11,390 nucleotides of DNA from an uncultured Eubacteriales bacterium (GTDB taxonomy: Bacteria > Bacillota > Clostridia > Lachnospirales > Lachnospiraceae). Below the pieces are notes generated by a model, which worked only from the letters and a program-made list of their open reading frames with translations, had not been told where the DNA came from and did not search any database. Numbering within the stretch: position 1 is the stretch's first letter; every line of letters begins with the position of its first letter. A program made the translations under genes and the position numbers. Shown one piece after another: positions 3,963-11,390 of this stretch. The stretch spans positions 1 to 11,390 of the forward strand of contig CASFUI010000335.1 of NCBI GenBank assembly GCA_949297565.1, read 5' to 3'.

Positions 3963-6900
3963 ATTTAAATAGTACGATATTCAAACAAGAAACAATTAAA
4001 TCATGGTTTGCTGGTACAAGTTCTGCTATAAATAACGAAGTTGTACAGCCTTTTAAAAATGCCAGAAGTGTTATAAATAAATATAACTTAGCAATACAAC
4101 ATAATTCATTAACACAACAAGGATGGAAAAGATTGCTATCACAATCTGATGATAGCTTAAAGGCGTACCTTACAAGTATTAAAGGGTCTAACGCTTCAAT
4201 GGCTGGATACAATGTTTCTTTGCAAGGAAGTATTGCAGGATTTACTAAAGTATCAAATGCAATAAAACAGTATAATGCATTAGGAACTGTCAGTCAAAAA
4301 GAGCAACAAGTATTTGCAACCGCTGTTGGTGCAACAAATAATAAACTCGGTGCATACCTTATTGGATTAAATGGTTCAACTGCTGGTTTACGTGGTTATG
4401 GTGTTTCATTAGTTGCATCCACTGCTAAAACAATCGGTTTGACAGTTGCCACAACTGCATTGAATGCTGCAATGACAATGGGTATATCTTTTATTGTTAC
4501 AGGACTAATTTCTGCATTTACAACATGGATAAATAAATCAGAAGAAATAACACAAAAGGCTCAGGAAGCTGCTGATAATATAAATTCTATTAGTGATAGT
4601 TTGAAAACAAATACTGAAACGGTAGAAAATGTAAAAAGCAGATATGCAGAACTCGCACAGGAAGTAGAAAATCTTGGTAAAATAACTCAAAGCCAAGGTA
4701 CACTTAGTAACGAAGAGTACGAAGAATTCCTTAATTTAAGCAATCAATTAGCAGAAATATTTCCATCTTTAACTAAGAACTATGATGATAACGGCAATGC
4801 TATTTTAGATTTATCTGGTGATGTTAATACAATAGTCGGTTCTTTAGACGATTTAATTCAAAAAGAAAAAGAACTTGCTAATCAAAAGATGATGGAAGAA
4901 TTTCCTGATGTATTTAAAGGTTATGCACAAGATGTTTCTGACGCAGAGCAAAAAGTTAAAAATGCCAAAAATGAATTTGATAAGATTAATAATGCTTATC
5001 ATCAAATAGAAACATACGGAACTTCAAGTTTGGCTTTTGATACAACTAAAGGTGGAGAACCTTTTGCTACTTTTGATAATGAAAATGGTGAAGATGTTAC
5101 TATAGGAATAAATGAATATACACAAGCACTAAAAGACCTTGGAATAGCATACAAAGAATCAAAAATTTGGAAGCCAAATCAATTTGGTGGGAAAGATTTT
5201 TCTGGTATTCTAATTGAAGCGACTGGCGATATCGATACAGCTTTCACATCTAAATTGGAAACTGCAAGAGAAAATTTAAAATACGCACAACAACAATTAG
5301 AAGGTGAAAAGTCATCTATAGACTCATATCTGAACACTTGGTTACAAACTGAATTTTCGTATAATCAAATTGAAGATAGAGGTTTGCAGTCGGCTATTCA
5401 AGAAATGTTATTTAATTTTGACTTTTCTACACTTCCAGAAGATAAACGTGGAGATTGGAATTATGTTAGTGAATATTTAAGACGTAATATTTTATTTGAA
5501 ATCAATAATGTGAAAGATGACCCTGTAATTTCAAAAGCACTTTCCGAAGTATTTACAAATACAGAATTAACACCTAGCGAAAAATCAAACTATCTGCAAC
5601 AGATTCAAGATTACTTTGGTGAAGGTAGTGCAGTTGTAATTGCTCTCAAGCCACAATCTGAAGAAACCGAAACATTGCAGAAACAGTATGATGACGCTAT
5701 TGCAAAAACGAAAGATAAATTCAATGGCTATGATCCTACTGTTTTCTTTAAAGAGAATTCTATCAATACTCAAGAAGAAGTTGACAAATGGTTAAAAATT
5801 GCACAGGCTGCGAATAGTGCTGCTGAAGCAGAAGAAAAATACATTCAAAATTTAATATCAGATAAATCAAACACTTTTTCAACAGATTTTAAATCACTCA
5901 ATGATTCTCTTCAATCTCTCACTGATAATGCAGAACTTCTTTCTTCTATTAATGAAGAAATTTCAGAAACAGGTCGTATATCAGCAGACAACTTATCAAA
6001 GATTAATGATGCATTTCCTGAAGATAAATATCCTGAAATGACTAAGGCTTTATATGAATATCAGCTTGGTCTTATAGGTACAGAGGAATTATTCGCTGAA
6101 CTTGAGAAATGCTATGAATCTGATAAGAATGAATATATTCAAAGTCTTACAGAGAAAAGTTTAATGGATAAAGAGTTTTTAGATATAATGAAAACCAATT
6201 ATCCTATATTGTTTAATAAGTTACAACTTTTGTATGGTGAAGATTTAAGTGGTTGGAAATCTATTGAACAAACCAAGTTGGATATTTCTGCTGATACAGT
6301 ATCTCAAATAGCAAAACTTTATCAAGAATTTTATAAAGCTATGGGGGTTAATGATTATAGTGACTTTAATCAACAGGTAGTAAGAGCGGCTAAGGCAAGT
6401 GGTAATGTTGCGGCAGGTGGAGCTTCTGTGTTTTCTAGAATGTATACACCAGAACATTTTGAAAAAGTTGTTAGTGAAACGGATGCTACTTTAAACGGTA
6501 ATAAAATCAATGACGCTTATAACCAATTACAAAACAATATATCTAATGTTCTCTCACAAGCCGAAGCTATGAAAGGCGCATTAGATAAATACAATACGGA
6601 TGTATTTAATAGTGTTAATGATAGATTTGATTTCTCTTGGGATACATTAGCAGACAGTGACTTCTCTTCCACATCCCAAACAGCCGAAAAACTCAACTGG
6701 ATAGAACGTCTCATAAACAAAATATCAACCGCTTATAACAGGCTGAAAAATGTAGTTTCAAATACTGCTGAAACATGGCTTACCAGAAATAATGCATTAT
6801 CAGACTCAATGCAGGTGCTTCTTTCAGAGATTGACGCGCAGAGTAAGGCATACGACTATTATATGAATTTGTTTAATTCTTATGGATTAGATGAATATTA

Positions 6901-9061
6901 TAAAAATCAGATTGCAAACGGCTCAATAAGTATAGAAGTGATATATGATGATAATCTTAAAGAGGCTATAAGTGAATGCATTGATTTATACGACAACGCC
7001 CAGGAGGCAAAAGACGCTGTTGATGAGCTTACGCAGGAATACCGAAGCCTTGCAATGACAAGGTTTGACAACCTGAAATCGGAATACGAGGCACAGATAG
7101 GCTTAATTGAAGACACAGTGGGCATACTTGAGGCACAGCTCAGCCTTCTTGAGACAGACGGATATATTAACAGTAAATATTTATACAATTCACTCATTGA
7201 GGCTGAAAAAGAAAATCTTCAGAATTTAAATTCCGAATACGCTGCGCTCTCCTCTAAAATAAATACCGTTGAGGAGGGCTCTGAAAACTGGTACAGCATG
7301 AAAACGGATATAAATTCTGTATCCGAAGCCATTATAAATGCTACTGATTCACTTAAAGGATATGAAAATGAGCTCAGGCAGATTGAATGGGATTTGTTTG
7401 ACAGGACAAGAGATGATGTGGCAGATTTAATTGATGAGTCGGATTTCCTGTACGGTATTCTTGAGGACAAGGGCTTTTACGATGACGGAGGAAATCTTAA
7501 CAGGTACGGACAGGCAGCCCAGGCAATGCTTGCGCAGAAATATGAGCTTTATGCATCGCAGTCAAAGGCATATGCCGATGAGGTCAAAAAGATTGATGAG
7601 GAGCTTGCAAAGGACCCTTACAGCACTGACCTGATTGACCGGAGGCAGGAGCTTATAAAGTTGCAGCAGGAGTCTGTCCAGTCGGCGCTCGACGAAAAAA
7701 ATGCCATGAAGGATTTGATTTCCGAGGGATACGAGGAATACAAAAACAGCCTTGATGATATAATCAGCAAATATAAGGATCTGTTATCCACAATAAAAGA
7801 TACATATGATTACGAGAAAAACATAGCTGAATTAACAGATAACCTTGCCGCGCTGGAAAAGCAGTACCAGGCTTATCAGGGGGACAATTCAGAGAGCGGA
7901 AGAAAGAATGTCCAGCAGCTGAAAACGGAGCTTGAGGATGCAAGGCAGGATTTAAAGGAAACGGAGTATGAAAAGCTTATATCCGACACAGAGAAGCTGC
8001 TCGACGAATTTCAGACAGACGTTGATGAATGGCTCAATGAAAGGCTTGACCATCTTGACGTGTTAATAAGCGATGTTATAAGTCAGAGCAATGCTAACAC
8101 CGGGGCAATCGCGGGTACAATAAATGAAGCCGCTAATTCTGTGGGATATACACTGAGCGATAACATGAACGGAATATGGGCTGTATACTCAGGAAATATA
8201 ACCAATGCCCTGTCTGAGATAGGAAATGAGTTCACGAGCGGTCAGAGTGCTTTGCATGATACTGTTAAAAATATCGGAGACAGTGTTTTGGAATTGCTTA
8301 AATATGCTGATGAGGAAGCAGCCAGACTTATGGCTGAACAAGGCAGTCAGGCAAATGGCGGGTCTGAGACGGGCAGTCAGGCTGAATATAAAACAAACAC
8401 ATGGGAAAACCCGGTCTCAGGCGGAGGAATCGCAGGAGGAGACGCCGGCAGTTCAGACTGGGCTATATATAAATATTATTATCCTCAGGATTTAAATGTA
8501 GATACAAGCGTAGTTGACAGGCTGAAATCAAACAATATAGACGCATCATTTGATGCGAGAAGCCGGTACTGGGATATGCTTATCGGAGACGGAGAATATT
8601 ACAGTACATATGAGCAGAATGTAAGGCTTCTGAACTGGCTAAAGAATAACGGATACGCAAAGGGGTCAAGGAGGATACTGTTTGACCAGCTTGGTCTGAC
8701 GCAGGAAAGAGGTCAGGAGCTGATATTCAGCAAGACGCTTGGAGGAATGATAACACCGCTGCGCAGGGGAGACAAAGTATTTACAAGCGAAATGACGGAA
8801 AATCTGTGGAAGCTTGCGCAGAAGCCGGTTGTGCCTGATTTTAATTTGGGTGATACTCAGCTTCCTTATATTGGGCAGCAAAATATGTCTAATGATGTAA
8901 AAGTATCATTTGGCGATGTATCAGTTACATTACCTAACGTTAAAAACTACAGCGATTTTATGAGAGAAGCTCAGAAGGACCCTGATTTCACCAAAATGGT
9001 ACAAAATATTGCTTTAGGTAAGGCTTTTGGAAAAAACACATATGACAGGTATGTATATTGA
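3956..9061 (+). CDS. Tape measure protein, main part (downstream exon)
   Basis: This is the bulk of the tail tape measure (1,701 codons from the TTG at 3956). The frame is open back to 3932, just after TAA 3929-3931. No ribosome binding site precedes it, so the TTG is only a formal start and the true N-terminus is probably supplied by the piece at 1372. LNSTIFKQETIKSWF opens a region typical of clostridial tape measures. Residues 152-191 are hydrophobic (IGLTVATTALNAAMTMGISF, then IVTGLISAF), the likely membrane-entry segment. Long coiled coils follow (residues 195-560 and about 1030-1430). The C-terminus has the usual G(Y)AKGSR...E.G.E.I......M.TPL.RGDKVFT pattern before a short globular end. 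Composition changes at about 6,690 (residue ~910): 28% GC in bases 4861-4920 versus 53% in 7501-7560, suggesting a mosaic. Dit follows two genes later, as in siphophages. Confidence 0.9.
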   Translation: MANLNSTIFKQETIKSWFAGTSSAINNEVVQPFKNARSVINKYNLAIQHNSLTQQGWKRLLSQSDDSLKAYLTSIKGSNASMAGYNVSLQGSIAGFTKVSNAIKQYNALGTVSQKEQQVFATAVGATNNKLGAYLIGLNGSTAGLRGYGVSLVASTAKTIGLTVATTALNAAMTMGISFIVTGLISAFTTWINKSEEITQKAQEAADNINSISDSLKTNTETVENVKSRYAELAQEVENLGKITQSQGTLSNEEYEEFLNLSNQLAEIFPSLTKNYDDNGNAILDLSGDVNTIVGSLDDLIQKEKELANQKMMEEFPDVFKGYAQDVSDAEQKVKNAKNEFDKINNAYHQIETYGTSSLAFDTTKGGEPFATFDNENGEDVTIGINEYTQALKDLGIAYKESKIWKPNQFGGKDFSGILIEATGDIDTAFTSKLETARENLKYAQQQLEGEKSSIDSYLNTWLQTEFSYNQIEDRGLQSAIQEMLFNFDFSTLPEDKRGDWNYVSEYLRRNILFEINNVKDDPVISKALSEVFTNTELTPSEKSNYLQQIQDYFGEGSAVVIALKPQSEETETLQKQYDDAIAKTKDKFNGYDPTVFFKENSINTQEEVDKWLKIAQAANSAAEAEEKYIQNLISDKSNTFSTDFKSLNDSLQSLTDNAELLSSINEEISETGRISADNLSKINDAFPEDKYPEMTKALYEYQLGLIGTEELFAELEKCYESDKNEYIQSLTEKSLMDKEFLDIMKTNYPILFNKLQLLYGEDLSGWKSIEQTKLDISADTVSQIAKLYQEFYKAMGVNDYSDFNQQVVRAAKASGNVAAGGASVFSRMYTPEHFEKVVSETDATLNGNKINDAYNQLQNNISNVLSQAEAMKGALDKYNTDVFNSVNDRFDFSWDTLADSDFSSTSQTAEKLNWIERLINKISTAYNRLKNVVSNTAETWLTRNNALSDSMQVLLSEIDAQSKAYDYYMNLFNSYGLDEYYKNQIANGSISIEVIYDDNLKEAISECIDLYDNAQEAKDAVDELTQEYRSLAMTRFDNLKSEYEAQIGLIEDTVGILEAQLSLLETDGYINSKYLYNSLIEAEKENLQNLNSEYAALSSKINTVEEGSENWYSMKTDINSVSEAIINATDSLKGYENELRQIEWDLFDRTRDDVADLIDESDFLYGILEDKGFYDDGGNLNRYGQAAQAMLAQKYELYASQSKAYADEVKKIDEELAKDPYSTDLIDRRQELIKLQQESVQSALDEKNAMKDLISEGYEEYKNSLDDIISKYKDLLSTIKDTYDYEKNIAELTDNLAALEKQYQAYQGDNSESGRKNVQQLKTELEDARQDLKETEYEKLISDTEKLLDEFQTDVDEWLNERLDHLDVLISDVISQSNANTGAIAGTINEAANSVGYTLSDNMNGIWAVYSGNITNALSEIGNEFTSGQSALHDTVKNIGDSVLELLKYADEEAARLMAEQGSQANGGSETGSQAEYKTNTWENPVSGGGIAGGDAGSSDWAIYKYYYPQDLNVDTSVVDRLKSNNIDASFDARSRYWDMLIGDGEYYSTYEQNVRLLNWLKNNGYAKGSRRILFDQLGLTQERGQELIFSKTLGGMITPLRRGDKVFTSEMTENLWKLAQKPVVPDFNLGDTQLPYIGQQNMSNDVKVSFGDVSVTLPNVKNYSDFMREAQKDPDFTKMVQNIALGKAFGKNTYDRYVY
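3961..3985 (+). repeat. Exon-side copy of the 25-bp direct repeat
   Basis: This is the partner of 3008-3032 (23 of 25 bases). Here it is coding and gives residues NLNSTIFK of the tape measure. The two copies bracket 953 bp carrying the lipoprotein unit, its terminator, its promoter and hairpins HP4 and HP5, so that block may be a separate insertion into this target. Confidence 0.75.
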
Positions 9062-9093
9062 TAATTTAGCTGTCATCGTATGAAAATTCAAGA

Positions 9094-9124
9094 AATAGCG
9101 GGCAGTTATGTGCTGTCCGCTATT
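9094..9124 (+). terminator. Strong hairpin after the tape measure gene, possible terminator
   Basis: AATAGCGGGCAG (9094-9105) and CTGTCCGCTATT (9113-9124) form a 12-bp stem with one G-T pair and a 7-nt loop. It begins 33 bases after the tape measure stop. The following CTTATAT is only a weak T-tail, so it may attenuate rather than stop transcription, or protect the 3' end of the mRNA. Confidence 0.5.
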
Positions 9125-9131
9125 CTTATAT

Positions 9132-9162
9132 AACTGTTTGTGCCGGAGCGTCACAAACAGTT
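9132..9162 (+). repeat. Palindrome with loop complementary to the downstream leader
   Basis: AACTGTTTGTG (9132-9142) and CACAAACAGTT (9152-9162) form a perfect 11-bp stem. Its loop CCGGAGCGT (9143-9151) contains CCGGAGCG, exactly complementary to CGCTCCGG at 9221-9228, just before the next gene. Stem and loop are related to the reverse complement of the hairpin at 629-659. Confidence 0.7.
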
Positions 9163-9171
9163 CTTATCGCA

Positions 9172-9202
9172 GAAGAAAAATCACTTTTGCTGATTTTTCT
9201 TC
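9172..9202 (+). repeat. Perfect 12-bp stem-loop in the intergenic leader
   Basis: GAAGAAAAATCA (9172-9183) and TGATTTTTCTTC (9191-9202) pair perfectly around the 7-nt loop CTTTTGC. It lies between the two halves of the predicted loop-to-leader pairing (9143-9150 with 9221-9228), so it would sit inside a pseudoknot. The 3' arm's T-run is inside the stem, so this is not a standard terminator for either strand. Confidence 0.65.
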
Positions 9203-9241
9203 GCGTTCCTCGCAGTAAACCGCTCCGGAATGGTGGTTAAT

Positions 9242-9565
9242 ATGAAAAATAAAAACATTAAATATATTGAGGCAGAAAATACACTGCTGAAAAAAGAAAA
9301 CGAACAGTTAAAAAAGGAAAAACAATCACTGGAATTACAGCTGGTTGGGTATACACACAACCTTAACAGTTCTGCGGACAGAGTTAAAAATATGCTTTCA
9401 CAGACTATTATTGCGAGAAAAGCGTATGAGGAAGGTCTTGTTAAATTAAACGATAAAACTGAAAAAATAAACGCTTTATTGAAAGACTCACGAAAAATTT
9501 GCAGTACAGGCGCTCGAAGGTTTAACAAAAAATTAAATAAAGAGATTAAAAAAATAAAAATATAA
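9242..9565 (+). CDS. Small coiled-coil phage protein
   Basis: This is a 107-residue, very basic, lysine-rich protein. Residues 8-35 (KYIEAENTLLKKENEQLKKE and on) form a classic leucine-heptad coiled coil. A second helical stretch (residues about 45-90) and a basic tail (KKLNKEIKKIKI) follow. I do not recognise a family. ATG 9242 is preferred over the in-frame ATG 9230 because GGTGG lies six bases upstream of 9242, while nothing suitable precedes 9230. The position between tape measure and Dit is not a standard core tail slot, so this may be a lineage-specific accessory or tail-tip assembly protein. Its leader is the structured segment 9094-9228, which could control its translation. Confidence 0.75.
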   Translation: MKNKNIKYIEAENTLLKKENEQLKKEKQSLELQLVGYTHNLNSSADRVKNMLSQTIIARKAYEEGLVKLNDKTEKINALLKDSRKICSTGARRFNKKLNKEIKKIKI

Positions 9566-9589
9566 CATGATTGGAGGATTGCATAAACA

Positions 9590-10381
9590 ATGATTACAGA
9601 TTTTCAATATGCGCAAGAATTTGGAAGCGATTATATGTTAATGCCATGCAAATTTGATTCGGGCGGCGGAGTTGAGACAATAGATTTTGGATCACAGCTT
9701 TCGACAGAGAGAACAAATGTTGTCGGAACAGATGAGCGAGTGTTAATTAATCCCGCTTACTCTTCCACTCCGACATTTACTTTTCAGGCTTGTAAAGTTG
9801 ACTCTTATGGTAATCCTCTGCCTGTAAGCGCTGAAGAGTACAGTAAAATAAACAGATGGCTTAACAGAAAAGAAAGCCATAAATTCAAAGTTAAAGAAGA
9901 TACATATGAAAATATTTACTATTGGGGAAGTTTTAACATACAGGCAGTAAAAATAAACGGAGTAATCTATGGAATTGAGCTTACATTTACAAGTGATTAT
10001 CCGTACGGCTTCATGGATGAAAATACGGTTGAGTACAGCAATGTAAATAATTTTACTATATATAACTGCTCTGACGAAACCGGCGACATATATCCTAATA
10101 TTGAGATTACATGTTTATCAGACGGAGATTTAAAAATAACCAATACTATGGATAATGAAATTTTTGAAATTAAAAACTGCACAAAAAATGAAGTTATTAA
10201 AATAGACAGTAAGAACAGAGTAATTATGTCTTCGGCTGATACACATAATTTGTGTAATGATTTTAATTATAATTATCTGAAAATTATCAGTACGTATGAG
10301 AACAGGTTAAACATATACTCCTCCACTCTCAATATAAATATAACCGTTAAATACAGTCCTGTCAGAAAGGTCGGTGTGTAA
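9590..10381 (+). CDS. dit: Distal tail protein (Dit family)
   Basis: This is a 263-residue protein forming the ring that links the tail tube to the tip or baseplate. The N-terminal half (residues 1-145) has the Dit pattern. It opens with MITDFQY..EFGSDYMLMPCKFD and a central T.TFQACK strand. The motif EYSKINRWLNRKESHKFKV and YYWGSFNI lead to an IELTFTSDYPYGF ending, which closes the tail-tube-like fold. The C-terminal half (146-263) is a beta-rich, galectin-like domain with FTIYN(C)SDE.G.IYPNIEI and the final KYSPVRKVGV, typical of clostridial phage Dit proteins. GGAGG (9573-9577) lies 12 bases before the ATG. The gene overlaps closely with the next: the stop ends two bases before the next GTG. 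Length and position after the tape measure agree with the family. Confidence 0.88.
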   Translation: MITDFQYAQEFGSDYMLMPCKFDSGGGVETIDFGSQLSTERTNVVGTDERVLINPAYSSTPTFTFQACKVDSYGNPLPVSAEEYSKINRWLNRKESHKFKVKEDTYENIYYWGSFNIQAVKINGVIYGIELTFTSDYPYGFMDENTVEYSNVNNFTIYNCSDETGDIYPNIEITCLSDGDLKITNTMDNEIFEIKNCTKNEVIKIDSKNRVIMSSADTHNLCNDFNYNYLKIISTYENRLNIYSSTLNINITVKYSPVRKVGV

Positions 10382-10382
10382 T

Positions 10383-11390
10383 GTGAATAAAATAAACATC
10401 AGAGAACTGCTGCGTTTAAATAAATTAAAGCAGGTAAGACCTAATCACATTGTATTGGGTAATCGTGCAAAATCAAAGCTCGGCGAGATAGATAATATTT
10501 TTTCGCTCAGTTACCATCCGCAGTTTAACGGTGCTGATGAATTATCCTTTACGGTATATAAGGAATGTGACGGGAAAATTTGCAGACTCTGGGACAGCAT
10601 AGTCAATTTCAAACTGGTCTGGGTCAAGGAGTATGATGAATGGTTTCAGATTACCGTACAGGTTGACGACAGTGAAAAGACTGCAAAAAAAATAATCACT
10701 GCCATTTCTTTGTGTGAGGCCGAATTAAGTCAGAGAACTATAACGGCTGAAATTAATACAGAGGACGATATTGCAAGGGAGGATTATAAAGCGCCTACTG
10801 TGTTTTACAATGTAAATAATACGGAAAATTCTTTGCTTCACAGAGTTCTGGGTGACAAATGCGGTGATTATACTGTCAAACATGTTGATATCACTCTTAA
10901 TAATATACAGCGCTCATTCAGTGTTGACGGTGAAAGTGTATACGATTTTTTAACAGGTACTGTTGCCGAAGAAATAGGCTGTTTATTTTTATTTGACACA
11001 AATGAGCGAGGTATTTATGTTTATGACATGAAAACAACGTGTTTGGATTGCGGTTACCGTGATGACAGTGATTTTATAACATGTCCTGAATGCAAAAGCA
11101 CGGCAGTTCATTATCCATATGGAAATGATACCACAATTCTTATAGATAAAAATAATCTTGGCAATTCTGTCAATCTAAGCGTTGATACGGATTCGGTAAA
11201 AAATTGTTTCAATGTAACCGGCGGAGACGATATGGTTAATGCAACCATAAAGAATATAAATCCAAACGGAAGCAACAGGATTTATTATTTTAACGAAGAT
11301 ACGAAAGCAGATATGCCGCAGGAAATGATTGAAAAAATCAATGCGTATGACTCACTTTATGATGAATATGTAAATACTAAAATATTATCT
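10383..11390 (+). CDS. Tal-like tail tip protein, N-terminal part
   Basis: The frame is open from GTG 10383 to the window end (336 codons, no stop). The ATG at 10381 is followed at once by TGA and cannot be used; AAAGG lies 12 bases upstream of GTG. The N-terminal region (FSLSYHPQFNGADELSFTVY, LWDSIVNFKLVWVKEYDEWF) and the later SVDGESVYDFLTGTVAEEIG and GIYVYDM segments resemble the hub domains of tail-associated proteins that follow Dit in siphophages. A four-Cys zinc knuckle (C220-x2-C223, C234-x2-C237; CLDCGYRDDSDFITCPECKS) is embedded in it, as in several clostridial phage tail proteins I remember. The missing C-terminal part would normally carry a peptidase, lysin or receptor-binding module. 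Tail hub is quite sure; the enzymatic role is unknown. Confidence 0.8.
   Translation, partial: MNKINIRELLRLNKLKQVRPNHIVLGNRAKSKLGEIDNIFSLSYHPQFNGADELSFTVYKECDGKICRLWDSIVNFKLVWVKEYDEWFQITVQVDDSEKTAKKIITAISLCEAELSQRTITAEINTEDDIAREDYKAPTVFYNVNNTENSLLHRVLGDKCGDYTVKHVDITLNNIQRSFSVDGESVYDFLTGTVAEEIGCLFLFDTNERGIYVYDMKTTCLDCGYRDDSDFITCPECKSTAVHYPYGNDTTILIDKNNLGNSVNLSVDTDSVKNCFNVTGGDDMVNATIKNINPNGSNRIYYFNEDTKADMPQEMIEKINAYDSLYDEYVNTKILS

Noticed and set aside
3008..3985. attL/attR sites of an integrated element
   Set aside because: The 25-bp direct repeats would suit, but the enclosed block has no integrase or excisionase and the copies differ; nested insertion is kept as the broader reading.
3956..9061. 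Several minus-strand and other-frame open frames of 60-96 codons inside the tape measure gene
   Set aside because: They have no ribosome binding sites, low-complexity shadow sequences and lie opposite a long, well-supported coding frame.
9230..9241. ATG at 9230 as start of the coiled-coil protein
   Set aside because: No RBS precedes it, whereas GGTGG is well placed for ATG 9242.

Overview
The window looks like the tail-gene region of a siphovirus-type phage or prophage of a low-GC, probably gut-type Clostridia host. The basis is the gene order (tape measure, small coiled-coil protein, distal tail protein, tail-associated protein), Firmicutes-style ribosome binding sites and clostridial-style tail protein sequences. 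The host genus cannot be fixed from the sequence alone.

Layout. Bases 1-564 are the 3' end of a GH25 (Lyz-like) muramidase with two SH3-like C-terminal modules. A 130-bp gap with three hairpins and a duplicated ribosome binding site follows. Two small phage genes (695-1090 and 1094-1354) lead into the 5' part of a tape measure gene (1372-1926). That reading frame stops exactly where about 2 kb of foreign-looking sequence begins. This sequence holds a group I intron-like catalytic core (about 1921-2323) and two genes on the opposite strand: a zinc-ribbon protein (2430-2906) and a lipoprotein (3103-3777) with its own promoter and terminator. The tape measure frame reopens at about 3932, in a different phase and without a ribosome binding site, and runs to 9061. 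After a 180-bp structured gap come a short coiled-coil protein (9242-9565), the Dit distal tail protein (9590-10381) and the start of a Tal-like tail protein (10383 to the window end).

How it fits together. The simplest reading is that the tape measure gene is split by a group I intron, or IStron-like element, that carries 'moron' cargo instead of a homing endonuclease or TnpB. Splicing would rejoin the tape measure message. The two antisense cargo genes could be expressed in the lysogen while the tail genes are silent. A surface lipoprotein carried inside a tape measure gene suggests superinfection exclusion, because known phage exclusion lipoproteins can target tape measure proteins.

The least explained signal is a family of five stem-loops, three upstream of the zinc-ribbon gene and two upstream of the lipoprotein gene. 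Their stems are unrelated, but each has a 7-nt loop of the form CTYCRYA (TRYGRAG on the other strand). A second oddity is an imperfect 25-bp copy of the start of the downstream tape measure exon, sitting between the two cargo genes, which suggests successive insertions at one site. The tape measure is also a mosaic: a very AT-rich first half joins a richer second half near 6,690. Related palindromes in opposite orientation lie on both sides of the tape measure cassette.
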